NCBI GenBank assembly: GCA_027019265.1
Contig: JALUWX010000020.1
Location: 29,333 to 93,332, forward strand
Length of the DNA: 64,000 bases
DNA from: Phycisphaerales bacterium
Lineage (GTDB): Bacteria > Planctomycetota > Phycisphaerae > Phycisphaerales > UBA1924
Reading direction: 5' to 3'
Within the stretch, counting starts at the first letter, position 1. The number at the start of each line of letters is the position of its first letter. Positions 56,647-64,000 of this stretch are shown here, piece after piece. The notes beneath the pieces were generated by a model. It was not told where the DNA came from, did no database searches, and was given only the letters and a program-made list of their open reading frames with translations. A program made the position numbers and the translations under genes.

Positions 56647-59600
56647 ACCTTCGCCGCTCCCGTGAGTCCGAGGTCCACCGATTCGATGACCCCCGCATTC
56701 TTGGGGCGCAACCCCGCCCGCATGTCCATCACCAGCGAAAACACCAGAGGCACCAAAAGCAGCGTGAACACCGTCGAAACCATCAACCCACCCACAACCA
56801 CCGACCCCAACCCACGATACATCTCCGACCCCGAACCCGGGACCAGCACCAACGGGAGCATCCCACCCACACTCGTCAGCACCGACATGAAGATCGGCCG
56901 CGTCCGCGTCTTCACGCTCTCCACGATCGCGTCCGTCACACCCATCGGGTCCTTCCCCTCGTCCCCGCGCATGAAGTTCAGCGACTGGTGCACCAACAGA
57001 ATCGCGTTGTTCACCACCACCCCGATCAAAATAATAAACCCCAGCATCGTCAGCACATCGAGCTGCTGCGGCGCCTTCGTCGGATCCTGAAGCGTCCACC
57101 AGTGCACCAGCGCAAGCCCACCGAACCCACCCACGATCGCCAGCGGCACCGTGAACAGAATCACGAACGGATACAGGAAGCTCTCGAACAACGCGCACAT
57201 CAACAGATACGTCACCAGCAGCGCCCACACCATCCGCGCCGTCATCAGCTGAGGCGACCCCGCGAACGTCAACGCCATCACCCCGAGGATCAGCGCCATC
57301 AGCAGCCCACCCACGATCCCGTACCCCACCTTCGGGTTCCCTTCGCGCGTCGAACGAACGATCGGCCCCACACACACCGCGAGCGTCACCGCCGCGATCA
57401 ACCCCGCGAGCACCGCGCCCATCCCCCACCCACCGCCGGAACCACCCGAGCTCTGATCACCCACGCCCGACTCGGGCGCCTGACCGAACATCGCCGTCTG
57501 AATCTTGTTCAGATCCGCCGCGGACCCCTCGAGCCGCACACGCATCGACCGATCGATCAGCCCCGCATCACGCGCCGCATCGATCATGTTCTCCTGGATC
57601 CACGCCATCGCCTCACCGATCGCAACCCCCTCCGGAGGCGAGATCCCGATCGCCACACTCGGGAGCTCCTCGATCCGCGCAATCACCTGAGGCGACATCG
57701 AAGGCACAAACTCCACCACACTGCTCACCGGCACCACAGGACCCGCCGGCGTCGCGATCGGGATGTCCTGCAGCTGCTCCAGATAATCAAGCTCCCCACC
57801 CAAAGGCACCACCACCAGATCGATCGCTTCGCTCCCGAGCGTGTAATCACCCACGTACGCGCCGTCGAACAACCCACGGATCGCCACCCCGAGCCCCTGA
57901 TTCGTCAAGCCAAGCTCACGACCCAGATCGTTCAGCTCGATCCGAAGCTCCTGCTGCTCGAGCGCATAGTTCGCCGGCGAAGGCGTCGCCTTCTGGAACC
58001 CATACTTCTGACCAGCGATGTTGAACATAAACGCCGCCGCGCCCTTCACCCGATCCAAGTCCGGCCCCAACACCTCCACCCGGATCGCGCCCTCGCTCCC
58101 GAGCCCACCGAACAACGACGACTGACCCGCCCCCCCGTACGCATCCGGGATCGACGACATCGCGCTCGTCAGCAGGTGCCCCACCGGGATCACCACCTCA
58201 TCATCCTGACTCGTCGCGTCCACGAACATCCCCGTCCCGAACGCCACGATGAAGAAGTCGTCGATCGGGACCGGCTCAAACAACGGGGTCACACCCGGGA
58301 TCATCTGGATATCCGCAAGCCCCGTCATCGTGCTCGGATCGTCGATGTCCGCAACAGCGTACGGATAGATCCGCTCCTCGATCCGTTCCGCGATCGACTC
58401 GCGCTCCTCGAGCGACAACCCCGGAGGGATCAAAAGCCCCCCGAACACCAGGTTCCGGTTCCCCGCCGGGAGGTAATCCATCGGAGGCATCAGCACCATC
58501 GACCCCCACACACTCAGCCCCGCAAGCACCACGATCAGCGCCGGGCGCAGCGTCCACCCCAGCACACCCGTCACCGTCACCCGGATCAACCACCCCAGGA
58601 AATCCACGCCCTTCTGACACACCACCGTGAGCCCGAAGAACGATTTGAATGCGCGTGCAAGCTTCCCGCGCTCCTTCGGTGCCTTCAACCAACGCGAACA
58701 CGCCGTCGGGATCACGAAGATCGACACGATCAGCGAGAGCGTCACCGAAGCCACGATCGCGATCGCGATATCCCGGAACAGCTGCCCCGCCTCCTCCTGG
58801 ATCGTCAGCACCGGGATGAACACCGCGACCGTCGTCAGCGTCGAAGCCACGATCGCGCCCCACACCTCAGCCCCACCCAACAGCGCCGCACGCGGCGCGC
58901 TCTCCCCCTGCGACAACCGACGATCGATGTTCTCCAGCACCACGATCGAGTTGTCCACCACCATCCCGACCGCAAACGCGAGCCCGGCAAGCGACACCAC
59001 GTTCAGCGACCGACCCAGCGCCAGCAGCACCAGGAACGTCCCCACCACCGAGATCGGGATCGCCACCGCGATGATCCCCGTCGCGCGCCACGACCGAAGG
59101 AACAGCAGCAGCACCCCCGCCGCGATCGCGCCACCCACCCACAGGTTCGAGGTCACAAGCGAGATCGCGCTGTCGATGTACGTCGTCTCGTCGTACACCT
59201 GCCGCAGCCTCAGGTCCGGCCCAACCGGACCCGCCGCGGACACACCACCGATATTCGGAAGAATGTCGCTCTCCACCTCAGCGAGACGAACCCGCAACTC
59301 GTCCATGATGTCCATCACGTTCGAATCGTTCTGACGGATCACGTTGATCGCGATCGCCGGCCGCGCCAGCGACCGCACAAACCCGCGCAGCTTCGTGTAC
59401 CCAAGCTCGATCGTCGCCACATCGTGCACGTACACGGGCTTCCCGTCCCGATACGCAACGATCGTGTCCATCACCTGCTCCGGGCGCTCGAACCGACCCG
59501 TCAAACGCACCCGATACTCACGCTTCCCCTCGCTGATCGAACCCGCGCTCACGTTCTGGTTCTCCGCGCGCAGCGCGTTCACCACGTCGATGTGATTCAG

Positions 59601-60221
59601 CCCGCGCTGCGCCAGCGCCGTCGGATCCGCGTACACCCGCGCCTCACGCTCCCGCCCCCCGTACACGTTCACCTGCGCCACACCCTCGATCCGCTCCAGG
59701 AAGGGCTTCACCTCCTTGTCCAGCGCATCGAACAGCGTCGTCATATCGAAACCCGCATGCTTCGCGAGGTTCTCGTCGCTGAAATCGATGATGATCCAAG
59801 CGATCGCGCCGCTCGGAGAGTTCGCCCCATCCGCCGCAACAATCGTCGGCTCATCCACCTCGTCCGGATAGTTCGGCACCTGCCGCAGCGCGTCCGAAAC
59901 CTCCTGGAGCGCCCTCGTGATATCCGCGCCCACGATGAAGTCGAGCGTGATCGCCGTCTGCCCCTCCTCCGTGGACGACGACATCGTCTCCAGGTTCGTG
60001 ATGTTCTTGAGGAACTCCTCCTGCTCCTTCGTCACCTCGTCGATCACCTCAACCGGGCTCCGACCAGGCCAGATCGTCGTCACCGTGATCTGCGGCTTGC
60101 TCACCGTCGGCGTCAACTGGATCGGGATCTCACGAAGCCCGATCAACCCCGCGAACACCAAGAGCAACACACCCACCGTCACCGACACCGGGTGCTCGAT
60201 ACACCAACGAAGAATGCCCAT
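56643..60221 (-). CDS. RND efflux permease (HAE1/AcrB family)
   Basis: 1192 residues, longer than AcrB (about 1050). Helix 1 (MGILRWCIEHPVSVTVGVLLLVFAG), the porter domains, and the central helices with LAGLAFAVGMVVDNSIVVLENIDR are typical. In the second half MLGFIILIGVVVNNAILLVHQ repeats this. The conserved Asp of helix 4 is present (GMVVDNSIVV). A linker of about 60 residues with a Gly/Ser stretch and an extra helix pair (VLAGLIAAVTLAVCVGPIV...) before the final helices accounts for the extra length. Starts 3 bp after the fusion-protein gene. Confidence 0.94.
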   Translation of the reverse strand: MGILRWCIEHPVSVTVGVLLLVFAGLIGLREIPIQLTPTVSKPQITVTTIWPGRSPVEVIDEVTKEQEEFLKNITNLETMSSSTEEGQTAITLDFIVGADITRALQEVSDALRQVPNYPDEVDEPTIVAADGANSPSGAIAWIIIDFSDENLAKHAGFDMTTLFDALDKEVKPFLERIEGVAQVNVYGGREREARVYADPTALAQRGLNHIDVVNALRAENQNVSAGSISEGKREYRVRLTGRFERPEQVMDTIVAYRDGKPVYVHDVATIELGYTKLRGFVRSLARPAIAINVIRQNDSNVMDIMDELRVRLAEVESDILPNIGGVSAAGPVGPDLRLRQVYDETTYIDSAISLVTSNLWVGGAIAAGVLLLFLRSWRATGIIAVAIPISVVGTFLVLLALGRSLNVVSLAGLAFAVGMVVDNSIVVLENIDRRLSQGESAPRAALLGGAEVWGAIVASTLTTVAVFIPVLTIQEEAGQLFRDIAIAIVASVTLSLIVSIFVIPTACSRWLKAPKERGKLARAFKSFFGLTVVCQKGVDFLGWLIRVTVTGVLGWTLRPALIVVLAGLSVWGSMVLMPPMDYLPAGNRNLVFGGLLIPPGLSLEERESIAERIEERIYPYAVADIDDPSTMTGLADIQMIPGVTPLFEPVPIDDFFIVAFGTGMFVDATSQDDEVVIPVGHLLTSAMSSIPDAYGGAGQSSLFGGLGSEGAIRVEVLGPDLDRVKGAAAFMFNIAGQKYGFQKATPSPANYALEQQELRIELNDLGRELGLTNQGLGVAIRGLFDGAYVGDYTLGSEAIDLVVVPLGGELDYLEQLQDIPIATPAGPVVPVSSVVEFVPSMSPQVIARIEELPSVAIGISPPEGVAIGEAMAWIQENMIDAARDAGLIDRSMRVRLEGSAADLNKIQTAMFGQAPESGVGDQSSGGSGGGWGMGAVLAGLIAAVTLAVCVGPIVRSTREGNPKVGYGIVGGLLMALILGVMALTFAGSPQLMTARMVWALLVTYLLMCALFESFLYPFVILFTVPLAIVGGFGGLALVHWWTLQDPTKAPQQLDVLTMLGFIILIGVVVNNAILLVHQSLNFMRGDEGKDPMGVTDAIVESVKTRTRPIFMSVLTSVGGMLPLVLVPGSGSEMYRGLGSVVVGGLMVSTVFTLLLVPLVFSLVMDMRAGLRPKNAGVIESVDLGLTGAAKV

Positions 60222-60224
60222 CGA

Positions 60225-61417
60225 TCAGCCCTCGCTTTCCGACCCACCCACGCCATCACCCGAACCACCAACGCCGCGCCCCCCACCCGGAGCACCACCA
60301 CCATTGAGAATCACCAACGGCTGACCCGGGAACATCCGCTCGTTCCCCTCCACCACCACCTGCACACCCTCGCGCACCATCGGGGAACGGATCACCACCC
60401 GATCCCCCACCGCGAACCGGCGCTCGATCGGCGCCACCGCCGCAACCCCGCCCGAGTTGATGTACACATACTCCCCGGCCGCATTCCGCAAAATCGCGTC
60501 CTTCGACACCGTCAAGAGCGCTTCCTTCTTCCCCGTCGGGACCATCGCCGTCAACGACATCCCCGGACGGAGCTCGCCCTCAGGGTCCACCACGCGCAGA
60601 CGAACCGGGAACAACCTCGACAACGAATCCGCCTCCGGAACCACCCGGATCACCTCCGCCTCCATCCCGTGCGGCACCGCCGGAAGCCGCACCTCAATCG
60701 GATCCGTCGAAGACTCAAGCGCCCACAGGATCGACTCGGGAACATCGATCCGCGCCTCGAGCTCGGAAAGCGACACGATCGTCACCACCGGATCCCCCAC
60801 CCCGAGCCACTCCCCCATCTCCGTGTGCTTCACCACCACGCGCCCATCGAACGGCGCCTCGATCGTCATATCCCGCAGCTCCCGCTCAGCCAATCGCAGC
60901 TCCGCGCGAGCCGTCAACAGATCCGCATCCGCCGCCGCGAGCAGCGCCCGACGAGAAGCGACCAGCGTCACCGCCCCGTCCATCTCCGCCGGGTTCATCG
61001 ACCCGCGCTCCTCCAGCTCACGCAACCGACCCAGATCACGCTCCGCCTCGTCAAGCTCAGCGCGGCGTTGCGCCACCTCCGCCTCGCGCGTCGAAAGCTC
61101 AGCCCGCGCCCGATCCAGCGCCGCAACCGCGCGCTCGTCATCGAGCTTCGCGACCACCGACCCCTTCGTCACCGAATCCCCCTCTTCCACCCCCAGCTCC
61201 AGCACCAGCCCCCCGACCTGCGCCGCAAGCTCCGCGCGGCGACGGGACGAATCTCCCCCGTCACCCCCCGCGCGTTCACCAGCACCTCGAGCCCCGCCGT
61301 CTCCACAAACACCTGCGCCGGAGGAGGCCCGCCCTGCGCCATCGCAGTCGAACCGATCATTCCGAAACAACCCCAAACGATCAGCGCGACCTTCGCCGCG
61401 ACCCGTCCGTGTCTCAT
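60225..61417 (-). pseudogene. RND membrane-fusion protein, reads as frameshifted
   Basis: The real start is the ATG at 61417 (GGAG 6 nt upstream; MRHGRVAAKVALIVW... signal peptide). This frame encodes QVFVETAGLEVLVNARGVTGEIRP, then leaves the family near 61245. The neighbouring frame continues with RRRAELAAQVGGLVLELGVEEGDSV and runs to 60225 with the hairpin, lipoyl, barrel and C-terminal domains of HlyD/AcrA proteins. One missing base between IRP and RRAEL (about 61240-61250) explains it. It is either a recent mutation or an assembly error; the pump gene behind it is intact. Confidence 0.75.
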
Positions 61418-61515
61418 GGTCATCTCCGCTTGGGCGCTCGGATCCGCCGCCACCCCTCCACGGGGTGCCCGTCATCGTTCAGCGTCTCATCTCGTCGCGC
61501 ATGGTCTCGACCCAC

Positions 61516-61521
61516 ATACTA
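61516..61521 (-). promoter_or_regulatory. Possible -10 box of the RND operon
   Basis: TAGTAT on the minus strand, about 95 nt before the fusion-protein ATG, within the 213-bp gap to the methyltransferase gene. No strong -35. Confidence 0.3.
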
Positions 61522-61630
61522 CCACCCACGCGCAGCCCCGAACACCCGCCGACCCCAGCTTTCTCCGCACCGAATCAAATCAGAGCGCAACACCCCACCA
61601 ACACAACACAAATCAAGACGCCCCAGTCCG

Positions 61631-62698
61631 TTATGCCGCCCCGCTCATCACACCCGAAGCCACCCGCTCCGCCGCAACGGGCTCACCCGTCACCAGATAC
61701 AGGTACTCCGTGTTCCGCAGCTTCCCCACCGTCCCCACACGTTCCCCCTTCGGATTATGGATCCCGATCTGCGCCCCCACATACCTCTTAAAGTCCCGCG
61801 CGATCGTCAGCACCTCACCCCGCGTCCCCAGGATCTCCTCCATCGCCCCGCGCCCGATGTACCCCTCATCGTTGAACGACACCAGGATGTTGGGACACTC
61901 GATCGCGCCGATCAACTCGCGCAGCGCCCCCTCCGCGCGCACCTTCGAGTTGTAATCGCTCTTCCGCGCCTTGCAATCCACCCGTTTCCGCGCCACCCCG
62001 TACACCTCGGGCTTGTCCCAGCGCACCAACGACTCCCAGATGTGATAGTTCCCCAGATAGCTGTGCTGATTGTAGGGAGGATCCAGATACACCAGATCCG
62101 CCTCCCCCCCGATCGCGCGCGCCGCATCGAGCGCATCGCCCATCATCGCTTCGCACCGACCCGCGCTCGGGCGCTCCAGCACATCGGGCATCCGCAGCTC
62201 GATCTCGTTCATCGCACGCGGCGCCCACTTCTTCAGATACGCCATCTGCACACCCGTCGTCGAGTCCACCCGATCCGCGGCCTCCATCAACGACACCAAC
62301 ACCACACTCTCAAGGTCCGGTTCGAGCCCCTTCCGCGCGATCGCCTCACGCATCGCATCTACCCGCGCCCCGTTCTCCGCGCGGAAGAACCGCGCGGCCT
62401 CACAGAACGTCGCCGTGAAATACCCCGCCTCCCCCTTCATCGAGTTCAGCTCATCGATCAGCATCCGCGCATGACGCTCGACCTTCCCCCGATCGCTCTG
62501 CACATAACACCGCGCCAGACAATGCGCATACGACGCGCTGTCGTTCGCGATCACCCGGTACCCCATCCCCTTGAGCGCATGACCCACGCGCGACGTCCCC
62601 GAGAACAGATCCGCCACCGTGCGCACCCCGTGCACACCGCCGATCAGCTCCGCGATCGCACCCGTCAACACACGCTTGGACCCGATGTACTTGATCAC
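61631..62698 (-). CDS. D12-class DNA adenine-N6 methyltransferase
   Basis: 355 residues from a GTG at 62698 ([11 protein letters not shown]...); a TTG nine codons earlier is an alternative. KYIGSK and [17 protein letters not shown] form the SAM site and [20 protein letters not shown] the catalytic DPPY motif. The order FxGxK-like then DPPY is that of Dam/M.FokI-type enzymes. No restriction endonuclease gene is adjacent, so it is an orphan methylase or part of a solitary regulatory system. Its recognition sequence cannot be predicted. Confidence 0.88.
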   Translation of the reverse strand: MIKYIGSKRVLTGAIAELIGGVHGVRTVADLFSGTSRVGHALKGMGYRVIANDSASYAHCLARCYVQSDRGKVERHARMLIDELNSMKGEAGYFTATFCEAARFFRAENGARVDAMREAIARKGLEPDLESVVLVSLMEAADRVDSTTGVQMAYLKKWAPRAMNEIELRMPDVLERPSAGRCEAMMGDALDAARAIGGEADLVYLDPPYNQHSYLGNYHIWESLVRWDKPEVYGVARKRVDCKARKSDYNSKVRAEGALRELIGAIECPNILVSFNDEGYIGRGAMEEILGTRGEVLTIARDFKRYVGAQIGIHNPKGERVGTVGKLRNTEYLYLVTGEPVAAERVASGVMSGAA

Positions 62699-62748
62699 CC
62701 ACCCCGTATCGACCCACCAACCCAACCTTCATGAATGCCCACCCCCCC

Positions 62749-62754
62749 TACCAT
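62749..62754 (+). promoter_or_regulatory. Possible -10 box of the thioredoxin-like gene
   Basis: TACCAT about 33 nt before the ATG, leaving a short leader that contains GGAG 7 nt before the start. Confidence 0.35.
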
Positions 62755-62786
62755 CACGCTCCACACCATCAAGCCGGAGAACCCCC

Positions 62787-63365
62787 ATGCCCTTCACCCT
62801 CCAGCTGGGCGACACCGCCCCCGACTTCACCCTCCGCGCCACCGACGAGCGCACCTACGCGCTCTCCGACTTCACCGACGACACCCTCGTCATCTGCTTC
62901 ACCTGCAACCACTGCCCCTACGTCGTCAACTCCGACGAAACCACCCGCGCCACCGTCGAAAAGTACCGCGAGCGCGGGGTCCGCTTCGTCATGATCAACA
63001 GCAACAGCGCCAATACCTACCAGGAAGACGACTTCCCCCACATGAAACAACGGATGGCCGAACACCAGTTCCCCTGGGTCTACCTCCGCGACGAATCCCA
63101 AGACACCGCCCGCGCCTACGGCGCCCTCCGCACCCCCCACTTCTTCGTCTTCAACAAGGAACGCCAACTCATCTACACCGGACGCGCGATCGACAACCCG
63201 CGCGACCCCAACGCCGCCACCACGCGCGACCTCGAACGCGCCCTCGACGACCACCTCGCCGAACACGCCGTCTCCAACCCCCTCACCAACCCCGTCGGCT
63301 GCAACGTCAAATGGGACAACCAAGACCCCCACTGGATGCCCGCCGACGCCTGCGACCTCGTCTGA
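62787..63365 (+). CDS. Thioredoxin-fold AhpC/TSA-like protein
   Basis: 192 residues, cytoplasmic. [23 protein letters not shown] is the peroxiredoxin-like N-terminus, and [10 protein letters not shown] carries a CxxC (CNHC) in the thioredoxin position. The cis-Pro appears in RTPHFFVF. The last 40 residues ([16 protein letters not shown]) are typical of a common thioredoxin family with CNHCP. Likely a thiol oxidoreductase or peroxiredoxin-like enzyme; the substrate is unknown. Confidence 0.88.
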   Translation: MPFTLQLGDTAPDFTLRATDERTYALSDFTDDTLVICFTCNHCPYVVNSDETTRATVEKYRERGVRFVMINSNSANTYQEDDFPHMKQRMAEHQFPWVYLRDESQDTARAYGALRTPHFFVFNKERQLIYTGRAIDNPRDPNAATTRDLERALDDHLAEHAVSNPLTNPVGCNVKWDNQDPHWMPADACDLV

Positions 63366-63386
63366 TCCAGCACCGCCCCAATCAAC

Positions 63387-63423
63387 AAAAAAAGAGAAGC
63401 CCGGGGCAACGCGGCACCCGGGC
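63387..63423 (-). terminator. Rho-independent terminator on the minus strand
   Basis: GCCCGGG and CCCGGGC (7 bp) around an 11-nt loop, followed on the minus strand by CTTCTC and seven T. It terminates transcripts coming from the PilZ gene or from the RNA candidate at 63424-63520. Confidence 0.75.
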
Positions 63424-63520
63424 CTCACGCACAGGACTTGTTTCAGCCGGACGAACCCCATCAGGGACCCGCCCGACTGTTCTACGTGACCAACGCACAC
63501 ACCCGTTCGGATATTCCACA
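63424..63520 (-). ncRNA. Candidate structured small RNA or PilZ-gene 3' UTR
   Basis: Minus-strand positions 63479-63444 form a 15-bp stem with a 6-nt loop and no mismatch. Five of the pairs are G-U, which would be A-C mismatches on the other strand, so the minus strand is the transcribed one. An unpaired A-rich linker and the terminator at 63387-63423 follow. No matching known RNA family comes to mind. The 5' end is not determined. Confidence 0.45.
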
Positions 63521-63591
63521 CCAACACCCATCCATGATGTGAATTAGGGTGTCCGCCCGATCCCCACAAACACCGCAGCCCCCAAACCCCG

Positions 63592-63960
63592 TCAAGCAGC
63601 CCAGTTCTCGTCCTCGAGCACCTCAAACCCGCACCGGAACAACCCCATCTTCTTCGCCGCCTCCGGATCCGTGAACGTCAACCCCGCTTCCCACTTCCGG
63701 AAACCGATCTTATTGATCCACTTCACCTCGACATCCGCAAAGTGCTCCGCCATCCCCGACCGGATCGTGAGCTTGAACGAATCCCCCGCCTCAACCCTCG
63801 GGTTCTTCACGAACAGCACACGCACCCCCGTCGCCGAAAAATCCACTACCTGACCCGGGGGATCGCACAACAGACACCGCGCCACAAAGCGAGGAGACTG
63901 ACGGTCCTCCTTCTTCCCCTGGGACTCCACCAACCGCTGAATCGCGTTCCATCGAGACAT
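63592..63960 (-). CDS. PilZ-domain protein
   Basis: 122 residues from the ATG at 63960, with GAGG 5 nt upstream; an ATG six codons earlier is possible. RQSPR (RxxxR) and DFSATG (D/NxSxxG) form the c-di-GMP-binding motifs, followed by the beta-barrel with EVKWINKIGFRKWEAGLTF. A single-domain c-di-GMP receptor, probably acting through protein contact. Its transcript may continue into the structured RNA downstream. Confidence 0.87.
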   Translation of the reverse strand: MSRWNAIQRLVESQGKKEDRQSPRFVARCLLCDPPGQVVDFSATGVRVLFVKNPRVEAGDSFKLTIRSGMAEHFADVEVKWINKIGFRKWEAGLTFTDPEAAKKMGLFRCGFEVLEDENWAA

Positions 63961-64000
63961 GCACCCCTCATCGGCCATCCGACCCCCCCACTCAAGCCCC

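Noticed and set aside
56988..61955. A 1655-codon open frame on the plus strand opposite the RND genes
   Set aside because: It is extremely Arg/His/Pro-rich with no domain, and lies exactly antisense to the RND permease and fusion-protein genes; it is a by-product of the skewed base composition.

Overview
The window is a high-GC bacterial chromosome segment and almost certainly comes from a planctomycete of the class Phycisphaerae. Four things point there: C-terminal sorting tags of the form VPAP...LLG.GALG.RRRR (a PEP-CTERM variant), secreted FG-GAP/VCBS proteins ending in a twin-loop dockerin-like tail that closes with Gly-Cys, a Gram-negative envelope gene set (Lol-type exporter, LolA-like protein, RND pump, MurJ), and a compact layout with many 1-4 bp gene overlaps. 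No prophage, transposase, integrase or CRISPR array was seen. The + strand is conspicuously C-rich in genes of both orientations and in intergenic DNA, so the whole window probably lies in one replichore with the + strand as the lagging strand.

Layout. 1-6.0 kb: end of an unknown gene, then rlmE-VWA/BatA-like, a PEP-CTERM protein, a PNGase F-like secreted protein and a 2Fe-2S ferredoxin. 6.1-9.8 kb: a GT2 glycosyltransferase/LAB_N membrane protein/two unknown proteins operon facing a second PEP-CTERM protein. 9.9-12.3 kb: MoxR ATPase, an unusual tRNA-Cys and a secreted unknown. 12.4-15.0 kb: a DinB-like/NRDE/orphan nuoH cluster. 15.1-20.1 kb: GH3 ligase with an alpha/beta hydrolase, then a LolD/LolC-type ABC exporter. 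20.1-28.3 kb: M1-type peptidase, HTH regulator, ComM, GNAT, FlaA1-type dehydratase, ruvA. 28.3-33.2 kb: two tandem 12-13-repeat FG-GAP dockerin proteins. 33.3-41.4 kb: mannose-1-phosphate guanylyltransferase, ankyrin protein, ruvX, LolA-like, PlsC-like, rarA, 5-formyl-THF cyclo-ligase, L,D-transpeptidase. 41.4-49.4 kb: a compositionally odd gene, gyrB, two tandem PilZ-receiver-HPt-like proteins, tRNA-His, pckA. 49.4-55.6 kb: lipoproteins, SDR, two entericidin-like peptides, parA-vanZ-murJ, ispF. 55.7-64.0 kb: RND efflux operon whose fusion-protein gene reads as frameshifted, an adenine methyltransferase, a thioredoxin-like protein, a structured RNA candidate and a PilZ protein.

How it works together. 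Most genes serve the cell envelope (lipoprotein export, lipid II flipping, surface sugar synthesis, secreted anchored proteins) or DNA maintenance (gyrB, ruvA, ruvX, rarA, comM). Regulation is partly readable. At least eight genes have a TANNNT-like -10 hexamer 6-7 nt before the start codon, as expected for leaderless mRNAs. Several others have AGGAG-type ribosome sites. The rlmE-VWA operon and the distant moxR gene share a nearly identical 17-nt promoter/start element, which suggests the MoxR ATPase and the VWA protein are co-expressed partners.

The observations most worth following up are the tandem PilZ-REC-HPt-like proteins, the tRNA with a Cys anticodon on a Ser-like class II body, the leaderless promoter pattern, and the covarying-looking hairpin plus terminator at 63.4-63.5 kb.
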